This document shows, in pieces, positions 42,968 to 51,817 of a stretch of 64,000 nt of DNA (positions are counted from its first letter, which is position 1; the number at the start of each line of letters is the position of its first letter). A program made the position numbers and the translations under genes. Origin of the DNA: JAGDMJ01 sp963809695. GTDB taxonomy: Bacteria > Bacteroidota > Ignavibacteria > UBA10030 > UBA6906. The notes below the pieces were generated by a model that saw only the letters and a list, made by a program, of their open reading frames with translations, was not told the DNA's origin and ran no database searches. The stretch covers positions 186,001 through 250,000 of the forward strand of contig CAWEKI010000007.1 in the NCBI GenBank assembly GCA_963809695.1, in the 5' to 3' direction.

Positions 42968-43986
42968 GGCAGCCGCTGCTTCACTCGTTGATATTCTTCC
43001 ATCATCCTTCTGACAACATCGCCGGCAGGCGGAATGTCCCTGACCAGTCCGGCACTCTGGCCCGCCTCGAATTCCCCTTCTTCCAGGTTCCCTTCAAAGA
43101 TTCCTGCTCTCTCCCGCTTCTTGCCAAGCAGCTCTTCGAGCTCCTCACGCGTCGCACCGCGGCGCTCAGCTGCAAGAGCCTTCATCGCAAATGGCGTTTT
43201 CACCAGGCGCACAGGGGTAATCTTCTTCAGTGTCAGCACGGTATCCCCGTCGTGCGCTTCCAACACCGCCTTTTTGTAGTTCTCATGCGCGGAGGACTCC
43301 AGAGTCACTGCAAACCGGGTGCCCACCTGAACTCCATCGGCCCCGAGGGCCAGCGCAGCGGCCATGCCACGACCGTCAGCAATTCCACCCGCCGCAATTA
43401 CCGGGATCTCCACTGCATCTGCGATCTGCGGCACAAGCGCGAGTGTCGTGATCTCGTCAATTCCGTTGTGCCCGCCTGCCTCGAAGCCTTCGGCAACAAC
43501 GGCGTCGCATCCGGCACTCACGGCTTTGCGTGCATGTTTCACCGCGGCAATGACATGGACCACGATGCATCCCGCCAGCTTCATCCGTTCCGTGTACTTC
43601 ATCGGGTGCCCGGAGGACGTGAATACGATTTTTACGCCTTCCTCGAGGGTCACCTGGATCAGCTCCGCGGCATCTGTACGCATGAGCGGAATGTTGACGC
43701 CGAACGGCATCGATGTTCGGGTCTTCGCTTTGCCGATGTGCTCGCGAAGCAATTCTGGACTCATCGATCCTGCGCCGATCAGGCCAAGCCCCCCGGCCTC
43801 AGAAACTGCAACGGCGAGCTTGTTGCCCGCCGTCCACACCATCCCCGCCTGAATGATCGGATACTCTATGCCGAACAGCCGCGTGACGCGGGTATCCAGC
43901 CCAGCTCCGGCCTTGAGGCCGGGAGCCTCGGCCGCTGCCAGAGGCAGAGACCGGACCGGCCAGGCGGCCGACGAGATGTCAGTCAT
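42964..43986 (-). CDS. Nitronate monooxygenase family flavoprotein
   Basis: 340 residues of the NMO/2-nitropropane dioxygenase TIM-barrel family. Flavin-binding features include IIQAGMVWTAG, GGLGLIGAG, VVAEGFEAGGHNG and PVIAAGGIADGRGMAAALALGADGVQVGTRF. The family includes enoyl-ACP reductase FabK and true nitronate monooxygenases; sequence alone does not separate them, but there is no fatty acid synthesis neighbour. The gene lies between a thioredoxin-like gene (12-base gap) and metH (overlap). Confidence 0.88.
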   Translation of the reverse strand: MTDISSAAWPVRSLPLAAAEAPGLKAGAGLDTRVTRLFGIEYPIIQAGMVWTAGNKLAVAVSEAGGLGLIGAGSMSPELLREHIGKAKTRTSMPFGVNIPLMRTDAAELIQVTLEEGVKIVFTSSGHPMKYTERMKLAGCIVVHVIAAVKHARKAVSAGCDAVVAEGFEAGGHNGIDEITTLALVPQIADAVEIPVIAAGGIADGRGMAAALALGADGVQVGTRFAVTLESSAHENYKKAVLEAHDGDTVLTLKKITPVRLVKTPFAMKALAAERRGATREELEELLGKKRERAGIFEGNLEEGEFEAGQSAGLVRDIPPAGDVVRRMMEEYQRVKQRLP

Positions 43987-43998
43987 AAGCTACTGTCA

Positions 43999-45018
43999 CT
44001 AATTCGATACCAGCTCAGGGATGACTGCTGTGAGAAAGGCGAATGAATATACGGCAAAGGCGTTGCTGTGCGCGGTGAGCATCAGTACGTGCTCTCCGTA
44101 TTCCCGGTTCTTGACAATGCTGTACAGCCGGGGTTCCGTCACCACCAGATAACTCCGTCCATCAGATGCCAGACGCACGTCCTCGCCCCGAGTCTCGGAC
44201 GTGAGGAAGTGATCGTCCTGCCTGACCTCCACCTCAACCTTCCCCTTACCTTCCCGTCTGAGCACGCCCTGGACTTCCAGTGCCTGGTAGTCCAGAATGA
44301 TACGACCTTCGCCCCCCCGAGGTTCGTCCAGGCGGAGACTGTCTCTGCCGTTCATCCAATCTCCAACCGCATAGAACCGGCCATCGAGGTAGATCCCCGG
44401 GTCTGCATAGGCCACAACTGATTCCGGGCTGTACCCTTCCACGTTGCCGATGCTTCCGCGAAGATACCCCGTCAGGATTTCGGGTGTTGCACGGTAACAC
44501 ACGGCACCGACCTTGTCGATGTCGCGTACCGCTTCCATGGGGAGCGGCAGCTCCTCTCCCACTCCTGCATCATACAACAAGCTCTGGATGATGTGCTCCG
44601 TGGCAGCGTAATTCCCTTCCCCCTCCTTTCTGAATCGGATGAACCCGTTCTTGTCAACGAGAAAGAAGGTCGGCCAGGTCCGACTGTCGTAGTTGGCCGC
44701 AATGAGCGCAACGTTATCCATGACCACCGGGTACTTGATCCCGAACCGGTGGAGAGCCTTTTCCACCTCTTCAGGATTCTGGCCGAAGGGGAACCTTGGC
44801 GTATGCACGCCAACGACAGTCAGCCCGTAGGCCTCATATGTCTTTTGCCATTCCTTGACATACGGGAGCGAGCGGATGCAGGAAGCGCACGTGTAATCCC
44901 AGAATTGGATCAGAATCACCGACCCGCGGAGTGCGGAGACCGGCACTGGCTCAGAGTTGAACCAGAAGTCACCATAAAGCTCGCGGGCACGAATTGTTTG
45001 AGGTTGTATGTCCACCAT
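43999..45018 (-). CDS. Thioredoxin-like protein with DipZ-type C-terminal domain
   Basis: 339 residues. The N-terminal redoxin/TlpA-like domain (about 18-150) has CASC in FWDYTCASCIRSLP and the cis-proline segment RTWPTFFLVDKNG. The C-terminal half (about 190-335) is a beta-rich domain like the C-terminus of DipZ-type proteins. No signal peptide is visible, so it is probably cytoplasmic. The promoter (45028-45056) is so close that the messenger may start only 2-4 bases before the ATG (see findings). First gene of a likely unit with nitronate monooxygenase and metH. Confidence 0.85.
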   Translation of the reverse strand: MVDIQPQTIRARELYGDFWFNSEPVPVSALRGSVILIQFWDYTCASCIRSLPYVKEWQKTYEAYGLTVVGVHTPRFPFGQNPEEVEKALHRFGIKYPVVMDNVALIAANYDSRTWPTFFLVDKNGFIRFRKEGEGNYAATEHIIQSLLYDAGVGEELPLPMEAVRDIDKVGAVCYRATPEILTGYLRGSIGNVEGYSPESVVAYADPGIYLDGRFYAVGDWMNGRDSLRLDEPRGGEGRIILDYQALEVQGVLRREGKGKVEVEVRQDDHFLTSETRGEDVRLASDGRSYLVVTEPRLYSIVKNREYGEHVLMLTAHSNAFAVYSFAFLTAVIPELVSN

Positions 45019-45027
45019 AGTGCGTTA

Positions 45028-45056
45028 ATTATATCCAATTGGGTCGAGAATTGCAA
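45028..45056 (-). promoter_or_regulatory. Near-consensus promoter of the thioredoxin-like/metH unit
   Basis: Minus-strand TTGCAA (45056-45051), 17-base spacer, TATAAT (45033-45028). Confidence 0.65.
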
Positions 45057-45236
45057 TCCTGGATGAACTCTTCGTCGCAAGCCTAATTAAGTCAAAGACT
45101 TATCAGCGCAAGACACCTTTCCTTCCCCGTATGTTGAAACAGTCTGCAGCGGGAAAAATTCCGTAAACTCACTCACATGGATCCACAGAGCGGGACTCTT
45201 TGGCAAAGGAACGACAAGTTCCGCGGGAGGGCAAAA

Positions 45237-45995
45237 TCAAGAAAACCGATTGTATAGAAGCTTCAGCGTGGTAAGGATGACTATGACAACGAAGATCGGC
45301 TTGATCAGCTTCACCCCTTTGGCGATCACCATGCCGGATCCGACGCGGGCACCCACGATCTGGCCCACAGCCATGACCAACCCGGCGGTAACCAGGACAT
45401 GTCCTCCAGCCATGAAGAGCACAAAAGAAACAATGTTGCTTGTAAAGTTCATGACCTTGGTATAGCCCGTCGCCTTGAGGAGATCGAGGCCCAGGAGTCC
45501 GACAAAAGCGATCGCCCAGAATGATCCTACACCCGGGCCGAAGAACCCGTCATAGAACCCCAGGGCAATGCCAAAGACCACGAAGAACGAAGTCCGCGAC
45601 AGCCGCGGGCGTTGTTCAGACTCTCCCACGGAAGGAGTGAAGAGCATATAGATGGCAATCCCGAGCAACAGAAAGGGGATCACGATGCCTAGCACGCTCG
45701 GATCGATTTGCTGCACCGCCCAGGTTCCGAGGGCAGAACCCACGAGCGTGCAGACAATTCCCAGCCTTGCCTGCCGCAGCGGGGCCACTCCTTTGCGGAC
45801 ATAATAATAGGCCGCCGTGAAGCTGCCGAAGCTTGCCTGAAACTTGTTCGTCCCCAAAACCATCTGTGGGGGAAGTCCCACCCCAAGCAGGATCGGTATC
45901 GTGATCAATCCCCCGCCACCGGCAATAGAGTCAATCCAACCTGCGACAAGACTTGCGGCGAAAAGCAAGGGGTAGAGCCAAACGGATTCAAGCAT
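45237..45995 (-). CDS. TSUP-family (TauE/SafE-like) membrane transporter
   Basis: 252 residues with about seven or eight membrane segments. The GWIDSIAGGGGLITIPILL (about 19-37) motif and the later DGFFGPGVGSFWAIAF repeat are the signature of the TauE/SafE/YfcA family, which exports sulfite and small organosulfur anions. Specific substrate unknown, but the cysteine-synthesis genes cysE and cysK lie nearby upstream. Confidence 0.93.
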   Translation of the reverse strand: MLESVWLYPLLFAASLVAGWIDSIAGGGGLITIPILLGVGLPPQMVLGTNKFQASFGSFTAAYYYVRKGVAPLRQARLGIVCTLVGSALGTWAVQQIDPSVLGIVIPFLLLGIAIYMLFTPSVGESEQRPRLSRTSFFVVFGIALGFYDGFFGPGVGSFWAIAFVGLLGLDLLKATGYTKVMNFTSNIVSFVLFMAGGHVLVTAGLVMAVGQIVGARVGSGMVIAKGVKLIKPIFVVIVILTTLKLLYNRFS

Positions 45996-46075
45996 CGACG
46001 ATCAGGAGGTGTGTGAGGAAGAGAAGATAGGAGAACAAGAGATAAATTGCCAATCCGGAAAGCAGCGGCTGGTAG

Positions 46076-46630
46076 TCAAGGAAAGAGAAAAACAAAATGC
46101 GGCACCGGCGGCGGACCGGGAGGAGAAATTCTTGCCGGCAAGAATAACGTCTGCGGAAAATCCAGGGAGAGGGTTGGTTTGAGTATTTCTTTTGCCGTTG
46201 CAGCAACGCGGTGGGTCTGGATTTTCTCGAGGATGGCCTGCAGGTTCGTCTGGTCGAATGCCCCCCGGACCTTGAGCATCCGTTCACTATGCCCCCCCTG
46301 GACAACTGAATTTGTCTCACCTGGCTGGGGAAGCACCACGTCCGGAGGAGGAAGCGGAGCAGAATAGAGATATTCGTAGCCGGTGAACCAGACCACATGG
46401 GACGGTGACCAGACATACCCGGGCAACCATGTCCATCCGATGCCGGGGTCGTATTCCCAGTGTCCGAAATGGTAGTTGAGCCAGCCGTACTGCTCTCCCG
46501 CCGTCGGGGAGGAAGAATCGGGATTGGCGGGGGACAGTGTCTCCTCCGAGTTCACCGTTAGAACGCTCGTCCCACACCCGGCAATTGCAAGGCTGAAAAC
46601 CGCCACAACGGCTGCAACAAAGTAACTCAA
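46076..46630 (-). CDS. Lipoprotein rich in Trp and Tyr, unknown function
   Basis: 184 residues. Signal with lipobox LAIAGC (cysteine near residue 19). The mature part has an aromatic stretch, YGWLNYHFGHWEYDPGIGWT, followed by VWSPSHVVWF, a WxxG-type sequence as in DUF6600-like proteins that bind nothing known. A proline-rich end (ISPPGPPPVPHF) closes the protein. It follows cysK by 20 bases and ends in basic-hydrophobic residues. Confidence 0.75.
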   Translation of the reverse strand: MSYFVAAVVAVFSLAIAGCGTSVLTVNSEETLSPANPDSSSPTAGEQYGWLNYHFGHWEYDPGIGWTWLPGYVWSPSHVVWFTGYEYLYSAPLPPPDVVLPQPGETNSVVQGGHSERMLKVRGAFDQTNLQAILEKIQTHRVAATAKEILKPTLSLDFPQTLFLPARISPPGPPPVPHFVFLFP

Positions 46631-46649
46631 ACCCGCCCCTTTTCACTAT

Positions 46650-47564
46650 CTAGTGAAATAGCTCCTCAATGGATAAATATCGCTCTCCGGTGTCATAGCA
46701 GAAGGTCAGAATCCGTGCTCCCCCGCGCACCTCCGGGAGCTTCTTCGCGACAGCAGCCAACGCGGCTCCCGTAGAGATACCGACAAGGATGCCTTCCTCC
46801 TTTGCACACCGAACCGCATAATCAAACGCTTCTTCCTTTGTAATCTGGATCGTCCCGTCGAGCAGAGCCACATGGAGGTTCCGGGGAATGAAGCCCGCCC
46901 CCAACCCTTGCAACGGATGCGGCCCCGGCTTGCCCCCGCTGATGACGGCGGATGCGGCAGGTTCGACGGCGAAGACTTTGATCCCTTTGAACTTATCTTT
47001 GAGGACCTCTGCCAGCGCCGTGATGTGCCCCCCGGTGCCCACACCCGTAATAAGGTAGTCGATCCCTTCAGGGAAATCTCTCACCACTTCCTGGGCTGTA
47101 CCTTTCCGGTGAGCCTCAATGTTCGCCTCGTTGTCAAACTGCCCGGGCATCCAGGAGTCGGGGGTTTCCTTGAGCAGGTCGGTTGCCTTCTGGATCGCTC
47201 CCTTCATACCCTGTTCGCGCGGGGTGAGCTCGAACGATGCTCCGTACGCCGACATGAGCTTCCGGCGTTCGATCGTCATGGACTCAGGCATAACCAGAAT
47301 CAGCTTGTACTTCTTGACGGCACAGACCATGGCCAGTCCTACGCCGGTATTCCCCGACGTAGGTTCAATAATGACGCTCCCCTTCTTCAGGATTCCGCGC
47401 TTCTCCGCATCCTCGATCATGGAGAGGGCGATGCGGTCTTTGATGCTGCCTGCGGGATTGGCCCGCTCCAGCTTCATCCAGACCTCTGCCTTCGTCCCGA
47501 AGAGACTGGTGATGCGTACTTCCGGCGTTCCGCCGATGGTCTCAAGTATGTTTGTCGCTTTCAC
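46650..47564 (-). CDS. cysK: Cysteine synthase A
   Basis: 304-residue PLP enzyme of O-acetylserine sulfhydrylase type that makes cysteine from O-acetylserine and sulfide. PLP lysine K42 in NPAGSIKDRIAL, the substrate-binding EPTSGNTGVGLA and the C-terminal GISTGAAL are present. Length and motif order are normal. Lies 38 bases after cysE, in pathway order. Confidence 0.96.
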   Translation of the reverse strand: MKATNILETIGGTPEVRITSLFGTKAEVWMKLERANPAGSIKDRIALSMIEDAEKRGILKKGSVIIEPTSGNTGVGLAMVCAVKKYKLILVMPESMTIERRKLMSAYGASFELTPREQGMKGAIQKATDLLKETPDSWMPGQFDNEANIEAHRKGTAQEVVRDFPEGIDYLITGVGTGGHITALAEVLKDKFKGIKVFAVEPAASAVISGGKPGPHPLQGLGAGFIPRNLHVALLDGTIQITKEEAFDYAVRCAKEEGILVGISTGAALAAVAKKLPEVRGGARILTFCYDTGERYLSIEELFH

Positions 47565-47602
47565 GATAACCTCCTGTCAGAAATTAGCAGCGCGTGATCT
47601 TC

Positions 47603-48490
47603 CTATATGCTGAAATCCAGGGGTGTGATGCTCTCACGAGAGTCGCGTACTCTCACCTCGCTCTTATGATACACCACGGAATAGGGCGGCACGCTTTCCG
47701 TCAGCCAGACGTTTCCTCCGATCACGCTGTCGTGGCCGATCACGGTTTCTCCGCCGAGGATCGTGGCATTCGAATAGATCACGACATTGTCTTCGATCGT
47801 CGGGTGGCGCTTGGAGGAGGCGAGGGCCTTGTCCACGCTGAGCGCGCCCAGCGTGACGCCCTGGTAGACCTTGACGTTGTCTCCGATCACTGTCGACTCG
47901 CCCAGAACGATGCCGGTCCCATGGTCGATGCAGAAGCATTTCCCGATCTTCGCGCCGGGATGGATGTCGACACCCGTCCGATGATGAGCACTCTCGGCGA
48001 GGATGCGCGGGAAAATGGGAACCTCCATGCGATAAAACTCATGAGCAACACGGTAGGTGGCAATGGCAAAGAATCCGGGATATGCAGAAATCACTTCATC
48101 AACGCTTTCTGCCGCCGGATCGCCGCGATAGATCGTCTCCGCATCCTCGCACATTTTCCGGTAGATTGACGGCACGGCGTGAAAGAACTCTTCTGCCACC
48201 TCTTCCACCGTACAGTGCATCTGCGAACGGAGCGGCTGCAGGATGGTCTGGAGATTCCTTCGAAGGAGCGTGAACTGTCCTGCGATCTCGTCCGGAGAAT
48301 AGAAGACTTCCTCGGAGAAGTGGGGGAACAGCAGGCCCAGCAGGTCCTCGGCAAATTGCGATGCGCGTGCCTTCACTGGCAGCACGAGCGATCGGGATTG
48401 CCGGAACTTCAACAGCTCCTCATTGAAACCCTGGTCGGTCATCTTATCCATGGTGATTATTTCAACAGCCGGCACGGTGTCAAAGTTCAC
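47603..48490 (-). CDS. cysE: Serine O-acetyltransferase
   Basis: 295 residues. The N-terminal helical domain is followed by a left-handed beta-helix (about 175-285) with hexapeptide repeats, including PGAKIGKCFCIDHGTGIV and TIEDNVVIYSNATILGG, ending in SVPPYSVVYHK. It makes O-acetylserine, the CysK substrate, and probably forms a complex with CysK. Longer than the enteric CysE. The annotated start is GTG at 48490; an ATG at 48451 would remove 13 residues. Confidence 0.93.
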   Translation of the reverse strand: MNFDTVPAVEIITMDKMTDQGFNEELLKFRQSRSLVLPVKARASQFAEDLLGLLFPHFSEEVFYSPDEIAGQFTLLRRNLQTILQPLRSQMHCTVEEVAEEFFHAVPSIYRKMCEDAETIYRGDPAAESVDEVISAYPGFFAIATYRVAHEFYRMEVPIFPRILAESAHHRTGVDIHPGAKIGKCFCIDHGTGIVLGESTVIGDNVKVYQGVTLGALSVDKALASSKRHPTIEDNVVIYSNATILGGETVIGHDSVIGGNVWLTESVPPYSVVYHKSEVRVRDSRESITPLDFSI

Positions 48491-48493
48491 CCG

Positions 48494-49198
48494 TCAACGC
48501 CGCTGAGGTCCTTCTTTATCCCGTATCCTTCCCTCGATTACGACCACGAATTCTCCCTTCAGCGCTTTAGCAGAGAGTACCTTGTACAGCTGCTCCGCTG
48601 AGCCATAGAACATATGCTCATCGGGCATCGTGAGATTGTAGGCAACGCAGATGTTACGGGTCGATCCAAATGTCTCTGCCAGATCACGCATAAGCGGTAT
48701 GAGCCGGTACGGCGTATCCATCAGCACGATGGTCCGCCGCTCGTTCATGAGTTGGCGCAGCTCCGCACGCCTCCGCTCTTTCTTCGGCGAGAGCCACCCG
48801 TAGAACAGGAATTGGTCGATCGAGAAGCCGGAGACCGTGAGAGCAGGCATCAGCGAGGATGCTCCCGGCACGGGAACGACTTTCACCTTTTGGTCGATCG
48901 CCTTTCGCACGAGAAGCTGCCCCGGGTCGGAAAAAACCGGCGTACCGCAGTCGGACACCAGGGCGACCGTTTTGCCCTGCTGCAGATGCCGGAGGATGTT
49001 GAACGAAGCGGCAGCTTCGTTATGTTCGTTCAGCGTTTCCACCGGCTTCTGGATCTGGAAATGTGTGAGGAGCCGATCCCCCTCGCGCCGTTCCTCATAC
49101 ACAACCAGGTCAGCCGAACGGAGCACGTCCAGAGCACGGAGTGTGATGTCCTCGAAGTTGCCGATCGGGGTTGCAACAAGATAGAGTGTTCCTGGCAT
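48494..49198 (-). CDS. rsmI: 16S rRNA (cytidine1402-2'-O)-methyltransferase
   Basis: 234 residues of the tetrapyrrole-methylase fold. Typical RsmI segments are LYLVATPIGNFEDITLRA, VSDCGTPVFSDPGQLLV and VPGASSLMPALTVSGF. It methylates the ribose of C1402 in the 16S rRNA decoding centre. Length is at the short end for the family. Ends 4 bases before cysE. Confidence 0.96.
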   Translation of the reverse strand: MPGTLYLVATPIGNFEDITLRALDVLRSADLVVYEERREGDRLLTHFQIQKPVETLNEHNEAAASFNILRHLQQGKTVALVSDCGTPVFSDPGQLLVRKAIDQKVKVVPVPGASSLMPALTVSGFSIDQFLFYGWLSPKKERRRAELRQLMNERRTIVLMDTPYRLIPLMRDLAETFGSTRNICVAYNLTMPDEHMFYGSAEQLYKVLSAKALKGEFVVVIEGRIRDKEGPQRR

Positions 49199-49301
49199 TG
49201 CGTTAAGGCTCTTACTGTTAGAAACTCATCGGATATCCGATAACGCAAGATTGCTCCCAAGGACCAGCAGCGCCCGGGAGCGACACAGGGCCGAGAGACG
49301 G

Positions 49302-49379
49302 CTATGCCGGAGGGGATACAAACGCACCAAGGGGGACCAGGAGGATCAACGCGGTGATCAGGATAAACACTTCTGCCAT
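49302..49379 (-). CDS. Possible 25-residue membrane micropeptide
   Basis: ATG at 49379, 7 bases after the dut stop, opens a 25-codon frame ending at 49302. It encodes MAEVFILITALILLVPLGAF followed by VSPPA, one hydrophobic helix with an acidic N-terminus. The ribosome site is weak (GAAAAG). The surrounding 190 bases hold nothing else. Could be a real small membrane protein or chance. Confidence 0.3.
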   Translation of the reverse strand: MAEVFILITALILLVPLGAFVSPPA

Positions 49380-49386
49380 GAGCTTT

Positions 49387-49890
49387 TCAGCGCCCGGTGT
49401 GGCCGAAGCCCCCCGACCCGCGCCCCGTCTGATCCAGCTCGTGCCGCTCTTCCCACTGGGCACGCGCATAACGGGCGATTACCATTTGGGCAATACGGTC
49501 TCCGCGACGGACAACAAAGTTTTCCGCGCCAAAATTCGTAAGGATAACCTTCACCTCGCCTCGATAATCGGAGTCGATGGTGCCGGGCGCGTTCAGAATA
49601 CCGATCTGGTGCTTGATGGCGAGACCGCTCCGGGGACGGACCTGGGCTTCGTACCCCTGCGGCAAAGCGATGGCAAACCCGCTCGGAATGAGCGCCGTCC
49701 GGCCGGGCTCGAGCACGACATCACTTTCCACCGCAGCGCATACATCCATCCCCGCGGAACCCTCGGTGGAATACGACGGAAGCGGGATGTCCCCGGCAGA
49801 ATCGCCGACCCGGGTTATCTGCACGGTCACGTCTGATGACAAACCAATCCCTTCCTTTTGCTTCACTTGACCCCTCTTCGTTGGAACCAT
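49387..49890 (-). CDS. dut: Deoxyuridine triphosphate nucleotidohydrolase
   Basis: Up to 167 residues; the catalytic core begins near residue 23. The five dUTPase motifs are seen: GSAGMDVCA, RPRSGLAIK, GTIDSDYRG, RRGDRIAQMVI and the C-terminal GRGSGGFGHTGR that closes over the active site. It hydrolyses dUTP to dUMP, a thymidylate precursor, and keeps uracil out of DNA. The start is uncertain: ATG 49890, or TTG near 49842 behind AAGGAAGGG, which would give the usual short N-terminus. Confidence 0.94.
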   Translation of the reverse strand: MVPTKRGQVKQKEGIGLSSDVTVQITRVGDSAGDIPLPSYSTEGSAGMDVCAAVESDVVLEPGRTALIPSGFAIALPQGYEAQVRPRSGLAIKHQIGILNAPGTIDSDYRGEVKVILTNFGAENFVVRRGDRIAQMVIARYARAQWEERHELDQTGRGSGGFGHTGR

Positions 49891-49988
49891 TCATGACCGC
49901 CCCTCCCCCTTCGGAGAGCCGAGGGGCCGCAGGCAGTGGACGAGAGTAGCATTCTCCGCATGGCGTGTGGAGACCGGACCTTAATCTA

Positions 49989-51257
49989 CTAGGCCAAAAC
50001 CGCCTGCTGCGCGCCTATGCTCTGCGTGGCGCGTGTCTCAAATTCCTTCCGGAATTGCCTGATCATGCTCTGGACGGGCCAGGCCGCCGCATCGCCAAGC
50101 GCGCAGATGGTGTTTCCCTCGATGTTGTTGGCAATGTCCATCAGCAGATCGATGTCTTCCATTCGCGCTTCGAATCTCTCGAACCTATCCAGGATCTTGA
50201 GCATCCAGCCGGTGCCTTCCCGGCACGGAGTGCACTGGCCGCAGGACTCATGATGGTAGAAATGAGCGATTCGCGTGATCACCCGGATCACGTCCGTATC
50301 TTCGTCCATGACGATCAAGCCTGCCGTCCCCACAGACGAGCCGGCGGCTTTGAGACCGTCCGCATCCATGGTGACGCCGCCGATCGCCTCGCCCCGAAGG
50401 ATCATGGTGGAGGAGCCTCCGGGGATGACCGCCTTTATCTTTTTCCCTCCCCACACGCCGCCAGCATACTTCTCAATGATATCCGTCAGGAGGACTCCCG
50501 TCGGCATCTCGTACACCCCGGGCTTGTTCACATGACCGCTGACGCCAACGAGGATCGGACCGGGATGCTTTGGCGCTCCGATCTTGGCATACGCCTCCCA
50601 CCCCATCTGGAGGATGAGCGGCACATTGCAGATCGTCTCCACATTGTTAATGGTGGTCGGGCAACCCCACAGGCCATTCTGAGCAGGAAAAGGAGGCTTG
50701 ATGCGCGGGTAACCGCGCTTGCCCTCAATGGAATTCATCAACGCCGATTCTTCTCCGCAGATGTACGCGCCGGCCCCCCGGAAAATAAAGAGATTCGTGC
50801 CAAAGCCGGATCCGAGGATGTTCTGTCCGAGATACCCTTTCGCATAGGCATCATCAAGCGCTTTCTGGACCAGATCGATCCAGTGCGCATACTCGCCACG
50901 GACGTAGAGGTATGCGGTGGTGATGCCCATGGCGTAGCAGGCGATTGCCGTCCCTTCGATCAGGAGATGGGGATTGAACTCGAAGATCTGGCGGTCCTTG
51001 AATGTCCCGGGCTCGCTCTCGTCGCCGTTCACGCAGAGGTATTTCGGTTTCTCTGTCTGTTTCGGCATAAAGGTCCATTTCAGCCCCGTCGGGAAGCATG
51101 CTCCTCCCCGCCCGCGCAGGTTGGACTTCTTCACCTCATCCGTGACCTCCTCCGGCTTCATACCCAGCGCCTTGCGCAGCATCCCGTAGCCGCCGTGCGC
51201 CTCATAGACCTCGATGCGCTGGTAGTCCGGTATGTTCGGGAGAATGCGGAGTTCCAT
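49989..51257 (-). CDS. nuoF: NADH dehydrogenase subunit F
   Basis: About 422 residues from the ATG at 51257, which follows the nuoE stop by 2 bases; a longer frame upstream is not supported. FMN and NADH sites: GRGGACFPTGLKWTFM, CVNGDESEPGTFKDR and RGAGAYICGEESAL. The N3 [4Fe-4S] cluster is in SCGQCTPCREGTGW. With NuoE it forms the electron-input module of complex I. nuoG, normally next, is not in this window. Confidence 0.97.
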   Translation of the reverse strand: MELRILPNIPDYQRIEVYEAHGGYGMLRKALGMKPEEVTDEVKKSNLRGRGGACFPTGLKWTFMPKQTEKPKYLCVNGDESEPGTFKDRQIFEFNPHLLIEGTAIACYAMGITTAYLYVRGEYAHWIDLVQKALDDAYAKGYLGQNILGSGFGTNLFIFRGAGAYICGEESALMNSIEGKRGYPRIKPPFPAQNGLWGCPTTINNVETICNVPLILQMGWEAYAKIGAPKHPGPILVGVSGHVNKPGVYEMPTGVLLTDIIEKYAGGVWGGKKIKAVIPGGSSTMILRGEAIGGVTMDADGLKAAGSSVGTAGLIVMDEDTDVIRVITRIAHFYHHESCGQCTPCREGTGWMLKILDRFERFEARMEDIDLLMDIANNIEGNTICALGDAAAWPVQSMIRQFRKEFETRATQSIGAQQAVLA

Positions 51258-51259
51258 GG

Positions 51260-51733
51260 TCACGTTAGCTCTTTTAAGATCGTGTCTACCTTGGCCGGAT
51301 CGAGATTCTCGTAGTACGTGTCCCCTATCTGCATCATCGGTGCAGTCCCGCAGGAGCCCAGGCATTCGGCCTCCACCAGCGTGAACTTCTTGTCAGGCGT
51401 GGACTCGCCCGCCTTGATCTGCAGCTTTGACTCGATGTACTTGAGGATCTTCTCGCCGTCACGGAGCATGCAGGAGACATTTGTGCAGACTTCGATCTTG
51501 TGTCTTCCCACAGGCTGCTTGTTGAACATTGTGTAGAACGTCACGACCCCGTAGACGTGATTCGCCGGAATGCCGAGGAGGTCGGCGATGTACTTCATCC
51601 CTTCCTCGGAGACCCAGCCATGCTCCTTTTGCCACATCCAGAGCGCGTCGATCACCACCGACTGCGGGTGCTGGTAACGTGTCTTGAGCTCTTCAATTTT
51701 TTTCAGGTGTTCTGCAGAGAGCATAGTGTTCAT
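51260..51733 (-). CDS. nuoE: NADH dehydrogenase subunit E
   Basis: 157 residues from the ATG at 51733. Thioredoxin-fold subunit with the N1a [2Fe-2S] ligands in VCTNVSCML and ECLGSCGTAP. N-terminal helices include VVIDALWMWQKEHGWVSEE. Gap to nuoD is 84 bases, the largest in the cluster. Confidence 0.95.
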   Translation of the reverse strand: MNTMLSAEHLKKIEELKTRYQHPQSVVIDALWMWQKEHGWVSEEGMKYIADLLGIPANHVYGVVTFYTMFNKQPVGRHKIEVCTNVSCMLRDGEKILKYIESKLQIKAGESTPDKKFTLVEAECLGSCGTAPMMQIGDTYYENLDPAKVDTILKELT

Positions 51734-51817
51734 TATGAAGTTAGGGCGCGCTGCGAAACTTACTATTCTGTAAACTGGAACATCATAACACAATCATGGG
51801 CACTTTCGCGGCGCACC

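Noticed and set aside
46642..46659. Terminator at the cysK end
   Set aside because: The inverted repeat TTTCACTA/TAGTGAAA is perfect but has no T-tract after it and overlaps the cysK stop.
49900..49935. Terminator between nuoF and dut
   Set aside because: A GC stem (GCCCCTC/GAGGGGC) exists but no T-run follows, so read-through from nuoF into dut is possible.
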